Shown: positions 44,691-56,434 of the stretch, piece by piece
Layout of the letters: every line of letters starts with the position of its first letter
Numbering within the stretch: position 1 is the stretch's first letter
Assembly (NCBI GenBank): GCA_014871385.1
Contig: CM026429.1
Span: 12,561,783-12,625,782, forward strand
Direction: 5' to 3'
DNA length: 64,000 nucleotides
DNA from: Ceratodon purpureus
Lineage: Eukaryota; Streptophyta; Bryopsida; Pseudoditrichales; Ditrichaceae
Translations under genes and position numbers: made by a program
The notes under the pieces: model-generated
Databases searched by the model: none
Told to the model about the DNA's origin: nothing
What the model saw: only the letters and a program-made list of their open reading frames with translations

Positions 44691-47600
44691 TTTTTTTTTT
44701 TTTTTTTGAGATGGGCCTTGGGCTGTTTCTGATGGCACCGGTCAAGTGAGGCTCCCATTTACAAAACCAGTATGGTGAACAACCATCTGCAAACTGGACA
44801 AGTCTTTAGCCCAATAAGAGTCCACAATTCATATTGAACATTCAAATAATCATTCACCACTCCAGCAAATTTGTCCTCATGCTACCACTAATCACCTAAT
44901 TAGGTCAACTTCTTTACACCTCCCAAAATCCACATTCCCTGCACATCCCATAACTCTTACTCCAATGCAAGCCCCTCCCAGGGCTCTCCCGGCGTAACTT
45001 CCCGCTAGTTTTCCCGCATGGAGCAATAAAGCTCAAAAACTTGGGAGGTCCTCCAACCCACCTCATGCTGTGGGAGGTGCTTGTGATCGCACCACATCAG
45101 AAAACCAGCAAGTGTTACGCTTTCTGTGATACCTGCAAGTGATTCGCGTTAATATATCAAAAGATCTCCTTGCCCTGAGGAGCCTTGGAACGCCTTTTGG
45201 GTTTCTACCCATAATCCTCTCACATAAAAAATCCCATGTGAGCGAAAACTCTGGCGGCTGTGGGTCAAGGTCTCGGACAACATGGTCGTTTGGGCATTAC
45301 GCCGAGTGAGCCCTTCTTGGCAAGGTTCACCCTTAACGTAATTCTCAAATATTGTCTTTTCGCGGGGCTCTTGCCCATTAATCTGGGTACCCTCACGCCC
45401 AAAAACTCAAGCATCAACAAATTTTGACTGAATGAATGCAGGAATCACATCGGACAAGTTACTCAGCTAGAGCTATGGGGTATTACTCTGGGAGATCCCC
45501 TGACGTAGGGGCTCATGTGATGTCGTAAAAAACCTTGGTGGCTAATTCAGGCGTTTTCACGACTTACTTCTGCGCTCATAGAAAGCGTTGCTAATTTTGT
45601 AGCTCCTTTTGCCGCTCCTTTTACCGATTCCAATATTCTCAACAATGTTTCCAAGATTTTTTACGCTAAAGAGCGGGCAGGAAGTGGTGCATTCTGCCGT
45701 GAGCGCGGCTACAGGTCTCACCCTGCCCGTTTCTCTTTACCAAACCCCATATCACGATCAGTTCTTTCACTTCAAAAACTCCAAAGCTCGGCTTCACAAA
45801 CACAGACTCTCCATTTACGCCGATCCCAAAACTTAAAAGGGCCCTTCGAAAAGGATCGCCTAAAAGGATCACCTCTAAAAGGTTCCCAAACCCCTGTCGA
45901 GAGTTACTATACAACCCCAAAACACATCCATCCTTCGTAACGACTCCCATCCATCCAGGCTTCATCCAGGCTTCATCAGGGTGTTGGATCTCGCGAGTCG
46001 CGGCGCGCGAGCGGAGCAAGGAAGCATCGCTGGAAGCATCAGCAGTGAGTGAGTGAGTGAGGATGGCGCAGCCCCAGTGACGACTCGCAAGTGCCAGTGG
46101 CGACTCCCTGCCAACTGCGCCCCACTGCCCCACTCCCACTGCAGTGCAAGGGATCGAGGCTGCCATACTAATACTATACTATCATACACTCCACCATGCG
46201 AATGAACGGATCTCCCCTCTCGACAATCAGGCTCCAACTTACTCACCAGTTGAGTTGGTCCCATTGCATTGCGGCACCAGTGCCAGTGCCAGTTGCCTCG
46301 CTCTACCTTACCTTACCTGGGGCTGCGAGCTCACCCCACCCACTGCTCCCTTTCACACATGTTCCACTGACATCATTGTATGTTCATATCAACACTCCGA
46401 TCTAAGTTAAACACATCATCATTCATGCTACTCGAGTGAGTCTACGCTTCTAGATTCCCCAAACTCATCACCCAGGTACACTAATTCCCATCTTTCTATC
46501 CCATCTGATGCCTTTTGTTTTCGTCATGCAGTAAGTCAAGTACCAACTTAGTATCACCCAGGTTTTCTGCCCATCTTTCGTCTCCTTTGGTTTCAGTCCT
46601 TTGGGTCTCGTTTTGGTTTTCTGGTGGTGTTCTTTTGGTGAGTATTTTGGCGTCAGGTGCTTAGCATTGATGGTGGTTTTGAGGGGAAGGGATGGAGGTT
46701 ATGGTTGTCTTGGTGTGGGACTGAATGTTTCGTGAATTTGAGTAAAGGTTGCATTGTGGGATGGATTTCTGGGGCGTGGGATGGTGGTTTTTTAGTTTTT
46801 TTGGTGGTGTTGTGGCTCGTGGGATGCGTTGCATGTGAGTGAGTTTCGGAGAGGGAGGAAAGGTGGCCGTTGGATGGGGGAGGCTTTTTAATGATTTTGG
46901 TTTGAATGAGGTTGTTGGAGTTACTGTTCGTCGGAGGAAGGTGTCAATTATAGTGTGTTGGAGGTGCTAGAGTAGCATTGTGATGCGAGCGTGTTGGCTG
47001 CTCAGGAGGGAGTTGTACTTGCTCTGTGAGGGATTGTTGAGTTTTCGCGACACCGTGGGCGGAGTGTTTGGTTTCTAGTTTGAAGGTAACGATTCGTGGG
47101 TTAGCCAGATGTGGGTAGATTGTGGTTAATATTGAGAAATGTAGGGACGGATTGCGAGCTAGCGAGGTGTGGTGGGTGGAATTATATGGCTTCTAATCTA
47201 CTGGGTCAACAGTGTCATGGTATATTTGCTTTTAGGGAGAGCCAGCTGTGTACTTAGGTGGCCTTGGTTTCGTCGCTCGCATCGAGAAGTAGCCACTAGG
47301 TTTTCCTGTAATTCTTTAATGATGGCGCGCAGTGTGGTGCTCATCGGAGCGATTTTTTCTTTGTTTTCTACGTCCTTGTGGTTTCATTTTGCTGAGCTGT
47401 AAATACGTTTGTCTGGGATTATTGCGAAAGGGTGCATTTCCTCCAAAAATTCATGCTACCTAGTTTATAGCAGCAGGGGCTCAGGCCTGCCTTAAGGTGC
47501 TGACCATGCCTAGATCCGGTGACTCAAAGGGAAAGTAGTTTAGGGTAGTAAGTTGCTGGTGTTCTCGTTCTGAGTTTTGAGTTCCGAGTTCCTATGCAGA

Positions 47601-47799
47601 AAAAGTTACAAAGACAAGGATGCTATCCTGCGACGCGAATTTCATATTTCTAAAATAGTAGTTCGAAGTGAGATTTTGGAATGCAGATATTAGATGATAT
47701 CATCACTTTAGGTCATTTTCTTATGATTTAACTTGCTTGATGTCTTGTGTACATGTGTAGGAATAATACTCTTTGTTGCGAGGATTCGTTGATATAAAG
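44691..47799. other. Intergenic and leader region of the FQR1-like gene
   Basis: A run of 17 T lies at 44691-44707. A GTGA microsatellite (about 46045-46060) and CCAGTG repeats (about 46274-46293) occur within a C-rich, leader-like stretch. The T/G-rich part 46550-47760 has the character of a 5' UTR intron ending near 47760 (gtgtag), but this is not certain. Confidence 0.3.
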
Positions 47800-49187
47800 A
47801 TGGGGAAAGGCTCAGGATGTTTCCCAAGTAAGGGGAGCAAATTTGTGGGAGCAGGGTCTGGGACTCCTCATGAGAAGCTTGAAACCGGCCCTTCATCAGA
47901 CGTCAACGTTCCAGAGAAGGTTGAGACTCCTACTCCTGCTGCGTCGTCCGCTGCGACTCATGCCGTTGTGAAGTCGCCTGCTCCAGCTGTTGAGAATAGT
48001 ACGCCAGTTGAAAAGAGTGCCCAGGATGATGTGCCTGTCAAGACTCTTGAGTCGACAGCGACCCCAGTCGCAAGTGCCAAGGTGAAGGTGTTCATTATGT
48101 AAGTTGCCACTTACCTGCTGTACTTATGTTCACACTCATTGAATGGATTTGCACGGAAGTATGTAAATGTTTTGGAGCGGAGTGATGTTGGACATCTTTA
48201 GTGGAGGAACTACTTCACATTCTTGCTTCTCAGAGGTAGTGAACATGCAGTTATGATTGATCATGAGCATTTTTTATGCAGATTCTACTCCATGTATGGA
48301 CATGTGCTCACAATGGCAAAGAAAATGAAAGAAGGGGTGGACTCCGTAGAGGGCGTCGAAGCCTTCTTATTTCAAGTTCCTGAGACTTTGCCATCTGATG
48401 TTTTGACGAAGATGAGCGCTCCGCCGAAGGACGAATTCATTCCTACCATTACGGCAGCACAGTTGACAGAAGCTGATGCATTCTTGTTCGGGGTTCCAAC
48501 CAGATACGGCATGATGGCAGCCCAAATGAAGGCTTTCTTTGATTCTACGGGATCCCTGTGGCAGACCCAAGCGCTTGCAGGGAAGCCTGCAGGGATTTTT
48601 GTCAGCACAGGCACACAAAATGGAGGTCAAGAAACCACTGCGTAAGTATTTCAGAGATAGTTTTTTTCTAGCCGAATATATGTACTCTCATTTGTCGCAA
48701 TGAATATGCCGTTTTATATTGATAACGATAAGCTTTTTTGTACAGCATCAATAATTCATTTGTGGAATGAGTAGTGTAATGGGTGTTTTTTTGACCACGT
48801 GACTTTTTTGTCTAATTTTCATACCGTGTTGGCTATGTAAGTAATACTGCTGTGAAGAATGAATTCACTCTAAAACTGAGTCTCAGACACTGTCGAAGGT
48901 GTATTCACTACGTGTTACGGGCTTTTAATGGAGTTGTTGTGGTGTTTTGTTGCTTCAGGTTGACAACCGTCACTCAGCTGACCCATCATGGGATGCTCTT
49001 CGTCCCAATTGGATACACTTTTGGCGCTGGGATGTTCAAGTTGGACGAGCCCAGAGGAGGTTCACCTTATGGTGCTGGAACTTTTGCGGGAGATGGGACT
49101 CGGATGCCTTCTGAGACAGAGTTGGCCATGGCTGAGCACCAGGGTCGGTTGACAGCAAACGTTGCAAAGCTGATGGCAAGGAAATGA
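47800..49187 (+). CDS. FQR1-like NAD(P)H:quinone oxidoreductase (WrbA family), three exons
   Basis: Exons 47800-48098, 48282-48641 and 48959-49187 give about 295 residues. The flavodoxin-like fold carries the FMN loop (FYSMYGHVLTMAKKMKEGVD), the middle motif FLFGVPTRYGMMAAQMKAFF, GIFVSTGTQNGGQETTA, and the WrbA C-terminal part HHGMLFVPIGYTFGAGMF with GGSPYGAG. The enzyme reduces quinones by two electrons and limits semiquinone stress. The start at 47800 is favoured over an upstream in-frame codon because MGKGSGCFPSK matches the N terminus of the plant FQR1-like branch: Gly2 for myristoylation and Cys7 for palmitoylation. It is followed by a Pro/Ala/Thr/Val-rich linker of about 80 residues. 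This predicts plasma-membrane attachment. All splice junctions preserve conserved blocks (KVFIIFYSMYG, QETTALTTVTQ). Confidence 0.94.
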
Positions 49188-51052
49188 AGTAGAGAAGTTG
49201 CATAGCACTTTGTATTCTAAGTGGTCTGTGAGCGACTTCAATGTTTTGTTTTCATATTTTGTAAATTTTGTTTGTGATGTAGCCTCTCTTACTATTTACA
49301 GGGTGGTTGCAAATTCTTTTTGGTGGGCATATGTGTTGTACATTGCAGCCATTGTAAGGGTGTCATCAGGGCTAGTATAGCCATGGTCATAGTAGAACTA
49401 TTGAATAGTCCATGCACTCACTAGGCTGCCAAACAGAGTGAAGCCTTATTTTAAGAGATCATGGTGATGTTCCTAATGAATATAATGGTCAATAACAGAT
49501 TTCCTGGTCCATGCTCCAATTCTTGAACTATTTTTTTTTTTTTTAATAATACTCGTCTTTTGCTTCGGTTACCATTGCATTCCTTTACTTGGAACTCTTT
49601 GCTAATGTTCGTTTTCTAGACTGTTTGCTTACTGCGGAGTGTTTGTTGTATCTTATGTTCTGATCCCATTCTCATGTGCATAGTTGGGTAAAGCCTTGTA
49701 CAGTGGGGTACATAAATAATTCGTCTTTGAATTTGCAGCAAGAAAAATTTCAAGTTTGAAAGCCTCCCGAGAGCTCGGATATTGGTATTTTACCACGAAA
49801 TTTTTACCAGAGAATCGTCTTTAAGTTAATTATATGTATGCCATTTTTCAAGGCCAAAAGATTTACCCAAAAAAAGTTATTCAAAACCTACCACCGAGGA
49901 CATATTTTCACTGTTGCCAACTTTGACAGCCTCCCAAAGATTGATTTTTTTTTTTTTTTTTTTTTTGGCCATGAAATTCTTGGAACGAAGCCCCCTATAT
50001 GTTGATAACGTATGATAAAAAGGTTCAAGGCCAAAAGAATAATACCAAAAAAGATATCAACAATCTACCAAAATGTATAGTTGTCTGAAACAATGGAGGA
50101 AACCAATTCATTGAAACTAGCGGTTGAGAAATTGTCCATTTGCCATATTAGGAGTTGAGGTATTAGGGACTTACTTGGATATATTATGTCTTGTTAATCC
50201 TTAAAGGACAAGTTGGCAAAATTGAAACATTATAAAGACATTTAAAGTTTTCTTTTTCTTGACATATAATACAAAAGGCCACAAGTGTAAAGCTAGCTCA
50301 AATTTGGTTTGAATTTTTTTCTTCTAATTGAACATTAAAAGGTTGATTCAAAGATATGTTTTAATTATTTGTTCATGATATTATAATCCTTGTTCATCTA
50401 TTATAATTATTTACATCCATACAAGTGTTCCAAATCAATTCCAAATATATATTTATAAGATATATTTTATATTCAATTGATTCTTGAAATACATATCAAA
50501 ATCAAAAATAACATTTTTTCATGTTTTGATGACATCAAAAATATGATAAAAAATTATATATTATTTTCTAATAAGTTTAAATCATCAAATTGAATTATTG
50601 TCACAAAAAACATGATATTTTACAAATCTTTGAACAAAGTCTCAAACCAAAATAAAGAACATTCATATTGTGGCAAGTCAAAAGTCCAACCGTAAAAAAT
50701 CTAGACCAAACTTAGTGGAGAGTCTCAACCTTTGGGCTATAAAAATTAAATCATCAAATTGAATTTTTATAGATTGTAGCTTTGTCATAATAATGAATTT
50801 ATTGCTCAAGTATTTTACACGTATTTAGAAATTATAATGATTCAAATAACCTAAGAACCTTGTCTTCTTGTGCATATTTAAAAAAAAAAAAAAATTGATG
50901 AACTCTAACAAAAGTCTGAATGGCCTTAATGCCATAACTTCCAAAAAGTGTTGCCTTATAGACTTTTATTGGAAGGGGCGGCCTCTTGACCTTAGATTGT
51001 AGTGTGAAGACAACTTTCACATATTTTGGACAATCAAGCGATGTGATTGGTG
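49188..51052. other. AT-rich intergenic, left flank of the LTR element
   Basis: 3' flank of the quinone reductase followed by strongly AT-rich sequence with T runs (49532-49544 and 49946-49966) and a short A run near 50880. No gene is supported. Confidence 0.35.
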
Positions 51053-51057
51053 CAAAC

Positions 51058-51309
51058 TGTTAGAAAGGTTCTAGAAAGGATGCGACCTCGGGAGCACCGA
51101 CATGCAACTCCCGGGTGTCTTAGACTGAAGTAGACTAGAACACTAAGTTAGTCACAGTTAATCCCTTAGTATTATCACCCAAAGGGCCTTGAAGTTATCA
51201 CCCAAAGGGCCTTGAAGTTATCACCCATGAGGCAATAAATAAGTGGAGCCTGAAGGCTACCATAGACTTTCCATTTTCATTTTTCCCCTTTGCTCTGAGC
51301 TTTGTAACA
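51058..51309 (+). repeat. 5' LTR of the copia-type element
   Basis: 252 bp, TG…CA ends. It contains a tandem 24-bp unit (AAGGGCCTTGAAGTTATCAC…) in one more copy than the 3' LTR. The bases immediately after it (CGTTATCAGCACGAG) could be the primer-binding site, resembling the TATCAG core of initiator-Met tRNA sites, with low certainty. Confidence 0.9.
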
Positions 51310-52398
51310 CGTTATCAGCACGAGTTGCTCTTGATTTGTTTACTATTGCTCATTGTTTCTTACTTTTGCTCACTGCTTCTCACTATTGCTCTTACTGTTT
51401 TGCTCTCATTTGGTCACTGTTCATTTGCTCTTGGTCACTGTTCATTTGCTTTCATTTGGTCACTGTTCATTTGCTCTTGCTCACTGATTTCCAGCACTGT
51501 TCTCACTGTTTTCTCACTATACTGTTGATTTTCTCACTAATTTGCAGATTTGGTTAATTATTGGCTGACTAGTTTTTCAGTTTGCTATGTGGTTTATTTC
51601 ATCTCTGGTTTATTTCATTTCTGGTTTACCTGCTTTGGTTTTTCCAAAAGGTACTGGTTTGTTTGCTCTCGGTTCATCTGCTCTGGTTTTATATAAGTTC
51701 TAGAGCAGCCAGGAGGAGCTTCATGTAGTTCATTTGTTTACTGTTTTTTGTTTATTTGTTTTGCTTACTGGGTATCTTTTTGTTTATTTGTTTTGCTTAC
51801 TGGGTATCTTTTTGTTTATTTGTTTTGCTTACTGGGTATCAGTCAGATTTGGTTTAGTCAGATTTGGTTTATTGTTTGCTAATTGATTCTGCTCTGATTG
51901 CTTCAAGTTCTCAGTTTGATGTTTGCAGTTTTTATTTTGCTGACTGGGTTTTGGTTCTCAGTTTGGAGTTTTTCTTTATTTGTTTTCTGCTCTCGTCTAA
52001 GTTTGCAGTTTTTATTTTTATTTTTCCATTTATTTCTTCTCTAGAGTTTTTCACCTTGGTTTTTCCATCAACCTTGGTTTTTTCATCAACCTTGGTTTTT
52101 CCATCAGTACCAAGTTGTAGGACTGCAAACATGAGGACCGCCAGTAGACGACTTCAGCCATAGCCGGGAGTGACCTATTTCCCCTCTATTTCATTCAGAT
52201 TTTATTTCCACTCTTGGTTTTTGAGTTTTTGTTTCTAGGTGTTGATTTCTATATCTTCCCTAGGTAAATCGGAACTCACTGACCGTGCAACGAAGGTTTC
52301 TATCACACAGAAGTTGGAGCAGTTTGTGTGGCCGTGCCCCTCCTAGGAATTGACAAGCTTCCGAGTGGGCCAGCTCTTGAGGAGTTCTTTCCTTCGTC

Positions 52399-53637
52399 AT
52401 GGCTAAGTTCGAAGCCAAGATCAAGACTCTCATGTTCGATCCTTTGGCGGCTGATGGCACTAATTTTTTGGAATGGTCTAATGAAATGACTACCTTCCTA
52501 TGTGCAGAGGAATTGAACGGAGCTTTGAACGCCCAGACAGCGGCTACGCTTCAAAGTTCTTGGAAGCATCAAGCTTTGATGATACTTCGCCGTCACATTG
52601 ACGCCTCATTGCGATCACAGTACATTCAGGTCAACGACCCGACAGAGTTATGGAAGCAGTTGCAAACTCGTTTCCGACATGAGAAGACTCTCTTTTTGCC
52701 ACAGGCACGCACTGATTGGTATAGGTTGCGTGTGATTGATTTTTCAAACTTGAAGGCTTATGATGCAGAGATGCACCGCATTGTTGCACAACTCCGTCTA
52801 TGTGGGGACGTGATCACCGAGGAGCAGCTTATTGAGAAGACACTCTCAACCTTTCCTCCTGCTAGTTCTGTTCTTGCTGAGCAATATGACAATATGAATT
52901 ATAAGTGTCATTCTGACCTCATGAGTAAGTTGTATCAAGCTGAGAACAAGGCGTTAGTTCGATTGAAGAATGCGGAGGAACGACCAGTCCGGGAGATTCA
53001 TTCCACTCAGAAACCCTCAACTGCTGAACTGTCAATTGTTCCTACTAAGAAGGAGCCAGAACATGAGACTTACAGCACTGAAGCAGCCAAACGTCAACCC
53101 CGATGTACAAGTGGTCGTGGCAGAGGGGGTGATGGTCGATATTCCTCAAGAAGAGAAGACCATCGATATCAGTCCAATCAACGTTATCATAATGAGGGTC
53201 GCGACTATTCCAGCTATCACAACAACCATGAATATCATCAACGCTATCAGAGTCAGTCTAGTCAGTCTCCTAGAACTAGTCCCGCTAGAGATACGTGTCA
53301 CCGATGTGGACGACAGGGTCATTTTGCTAGAGGATGTCGTACCCCCGAGTACTTTGTTGAAATGTACAGGGAGTTACAGAAAATGAAAGAGGAGAAGAGA
53401 GAAGTGCACACTCTCGATGCACCCTCTTTCAATGGCATCGAAAATTATATGGTCTGTCTATCTAGTATAAGTTCACGGTCTAACATAGCACTTCTAGATA
53501 GCGCATCTACTCATTCTATTTTTCGAGATCCTCAGGTCTATGAGGCCAATTGCTTGGAGGGTCCCTGGCAAGAGTGCACTATTACTACCATTGCCGGAAG
53601 ACAGAAACTTAAGTTCCGTGAGGCCGGGCAACAATAG
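52399..53637 (+). other. gag-type region with zinc knuckle and start of protease, inside the copia fossil
   Basis: The retroelement gag region resembles copia UBN2-type gag in its N-terminal half, with a WSNEMTTFL segment and an ELWKQLQTRF segment. An Arg/Tyr/Ser-rich linker leads to the CCHC knuckle CHRCGRQGHFARGC. The LLDSASTHSIF segment marks the protease active site. It belongs to the fossil element and is not a host gene. Confidence 0.85.
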
Positions 53638-54414
53638 TATTGCCCGGGGGATTCCCCCTCGAGTGTGAAAGAGCTATGTATGCTCCAGCCGCACCCGGTA
53701 GTCTGATCAGCCAGCGGGACTTGCGTGCAAATGGAATCCACGCCTTCACCCGAGGGGAAGGTGATGATGAAAGGGCGCTAGAACTCCGTAAAGGGGCGCA
53801 ATTGCTTGCCACGGTACAAGAAGGTACCAGTGGACTTTATGAACTATTGATTGCGACAGCTACAATGCGCCCAACTCCCCAGCACGGAGAATTCAGTGGC
53901 CTCAAGCTCTGAAAAGAGTTTTATGGACTTAAGCAAGCGGAAAAAGCGTGGTATCATCATCTTCAACGCTTTCTCTCAACTCATGGGTTTACTTGTCACA
54001 CAACTCTTCTTTTCATCTTTGTACTTCGTAAGGATATTGGTTATGTTATCTTGCTAGTATATGTTGGTCGGACTAGCTTCGGTTTAGGCTTGCAGGTTCA
54101 TCACCTCTCTGACGGGAGTATTCTTCTTCATCAAAGAGACTTATGTGAAGAAATCGAAGCACTTCAACATCGCAAATTCCAACCCCATCTCAGCACCGAT
54201 GATTGGCCGAAGCAAGGCTATAGAGGATCTTTATCGACCTTGCGAGGAGGAGGAGGAAGAACTTGATAAGCAACGTTACCTCGCCGCGGTCAAAGTTTTG
54301 ATTCATCTTGACCAATTTTAGAGGACATACTCTTTTCTCACCCGAGAGTTTTCTCCACTGGGGTTTTTCCTCAAAGGTGAGTTTTTAATGAGGTGCTCCT
54401 AGGTCGAGGAGGAG

Positions 54415-54653
54415 TGTTAGAAAGGTTCTAGAAAGGTTCTAGAAGGATGCGACCTCGGGAGCACCGACATGCAACTCCCGGGTGTCTTAGACTGAAGTAG
54501 ACTAGAACACTAAGTTAGTCACAGTTAATCCCTTAGTATTATCACCCAAAGGGCCTTGAAGTTATCACCCATGAGGCAATAAATAAGTGGAGCCTAAAGG
54601 CTACCATAGACTTTCCATTTTCATTTTTCCTCTTTGCTCTGAGCTTTGTAACA
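54415..54653 (+). repeat. 3' LTR of the copia-type element
   Basis: 239 bp, same TGTTAG start and TAACA end as the left LTR, followed directly by the target duplication CAAAC. Confidence 0.9.
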
Positions 54654-54658
54654 CAAAC

Positions 54659-55765
54659 CAACAGCCTCTCGACCTCCGGAGTCCGGTCATAGTGTAAAGC
54701 GCTTCTAATTCAAAAGAGTCATATCAAAAGATGGTTTCAATTCCATTTTCACAAGCCATTACGGATCCCAAAACCATTACCAATCCTAAAACCATTAAAC
54801 CCATGACACATTCCAAACCCGTCACTGAATCCAAACCCGACTCTCTCCAAAATTCTTGTGGGTCGCCGATTAGGATCTACGAACGTCATACAGCAGAGCG
54901 GCATTAGGTGCCGTAACGGGTTTTGCAGATGGGCCTCAGCGGGCTTTGATGCTGCGAGTGCTTGTGCAGACGAGCGCTTCGTCTGTTTGCGTCGCAGAAA
55001 CTGGCGCCATCGCTCCATAGCTGCGCCCGCATCGCTCCTGCATCGCTTCATCGAGGTAAGCTACCACGGCCCTTCTCCCTGCACGGCACTGCCATTTCTC
55101 TCCTCCGCACACGCTCTTCTCTTTAGTGCTCCCCGTGTCGGGCCGTGTAGTTCTGTGTTGCCCATTTGTTTTCTGGTAGAAACTTTCTAGGGTTTTCGCG
55201 TCGTGTCTGCGCTCGATCGAGGTACGTTACAGTTGTATTACTCCCTGCGCGGCGCTGCCAGGCGTTTCTCCGCTCATGCTCTGCTCTTTCCCGCTTCTTG
55301 TTTCGAGCCGTGTAGTTCCGTCGGGGTTTCTAGGCTTCTTGTCCTCTACGGTTTCTAGGGTTTATGCGTCGCGTCTGCGTTCGGTCGAGGTGCGCTTTCG
55401 TCGATTTCACCCTTCGTGGTCATCACCAGGAGTTTCTCTGCACATGCTATTCTCTTTTTTTTGCGTTCCGTTGCGTGTGATGTGTGGCTGGGTGTTGAAC
55501 GTTTGGTGGTTCCTAGGGTTTATGGGGTTTTGTTTCTGGTGTCTTGCTCGTCAAGTATATAGATTGCCGCATTTGTTTCCTTCCGAGGTGGCATCCGTCG
55601 TGGCAAGAACGTAGTATTGGTTGCTAACGTTGGTGTGGGAAGTATTGTTGGGAATATTTTTGTTTGTTTGCCTATGTATTTGAGGTTTTGGAGTTTATAA
55701 TGTGCGCTGACCGAGTTTTTTCTGAACAGGTGTCTTGAAGAACTTCGTTTTTCCTCTCTTCCACC
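54659..55765. other. Promoter and leader region of SmG with a three-fold repeat
   Basis: Three imperfect tandem units of about 170-190 bp begin at about 55015, 55200 and 55385. Each has a (T/C)CGAGGT(A/G) potential splice donor followed by CACxxTxxTCTTT, a CCGTGTAGTTC(T/C) block in two of them, and TTTCTAGGGTTT. A final intron acceptor appears at 55725-55732 (ctgaacag), so the units would act as alternative first exons or lengthen the 5' UTR intron. TAGGGTTT motifs (telo-box core in reverse) recur in each unit. Confidence 0.55.
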
Positions 55766-56434
55766 ATGAGCAAGTCAGGCCAACCTCCAGATTTGAAGAA
55801 ATACATGGACAAAAAGCTGAACAGTAAGTGCAGTTCTTGGAGTTGAGGTCGCTCTCTATTTCTACCACCTGTTCTGCTTATCCTTGGTTTGGAACGATTT
55901 GAAGTTGAAAAATTAATTGTCTGTTGATATTTGAGCAGCTGCTTTGTGTGTGTCGGTAGAATTAGTCACCTCAAGCTTTATAAGCGCAGCAAGTGTAGCA
56001 TGGAACGATTATGTCAAGAGGCAAACATTTGAGTCTGTCTTGTTTTGCCCTCGCTTACCGAAAAAGAGGCCTAACGAAGAAGTTCTGTTGTTGGTTATCA
56101 CAGTCAAGCTGAATGCTGGGAGGAACGTCGTTGGAGTGTTGCGTGGATTCGACCAGTTCATGAATCTTGTGCTGGACAACACCGTTGAGATCAACGGTGC
56201 TGACAAGAATGAAATTGGGATGGTGGTGAGTACCATGGCCTGACTTTTTGAGACGTTGGAAATAGTGGGTGTTAGTATAATTTCTGTGTGCTCCCTGAAA
56301 CCTTACATCAAATTTGTATTTGGAGAGTGGCAGGCATTACCGGTTAGTGCTGTGAGCTAATCCGACGATGTGTGTGGCAGGTTATACGAGGGAACAGTGT
56401 CGTTATGATCGAAGCTCTGGAGGCTGTTCGATAG
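55766..56434 (+). CDS. SNRPG: Small nuclear ribonucleoprotein SmG, three exons
   Basis: Exons 55766-55823, 56104-56225 and 56381-56434 give about 77 residues. The product reads MSKSGQPPDLKKYMDKKLNI, then LNAGRNVVGVLRGFDQFMNL, VLDNTVEINGADKNEIGMVV and IRGNSVVMIEALEAVR. The Sm1 motif (GxxVVGxLRGFDxFMNLVxD) and Sm2 motif (IRGNSVVMIE) are both intact and the sequence is very close to plant SmG. SmG is one of seven proteins forming the Sm ring around U1, U2, U4 and U5 snRNAs, so it is essential for pre-mRNA splicing. It is assembled in the cytoplasm and acts in the nucleus. The exon 2 border is fixed by the phase-1 junction restoring Ile20. Confidence 0.95.

Larger units (their letters stand above)
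51058..54653 (+). mobile_element. Copia-type LTR retrotransposon, young but broken (fossil)
   Basis: The element has LTRs at 51058-51309 and 54415-54653, each starting TGTTAG and ending TAACA. It is flanked by the 5-bp duplication CAAAC (51053-51057 and 54654-54658). The LTRs differ by only about two substitutions and two short tandem-repeat length differences, so the insertion is recent. A purine-rich tract lies just before the right LTR. Inside are a gag-type region with a CCHC knuckle, the start of an aspartic protease, and small remnants of reverse transcriptase. At 3.6 kb it is well short of a full-length copia element. Most of pol, including integrase, is missing, and a few further reading-frame breaks are apparent. 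It can be expected to move only with help from relatives, if at all. Confidence 0.93.

Noticed and set aside
54659-54900. Similarity between the right flank of the LTR element and sequence near 50980 (CCTCT(T/C)GACCT)
   Set aside because: The match is short and patchy and gives no support for a larger duplication around the insertion.
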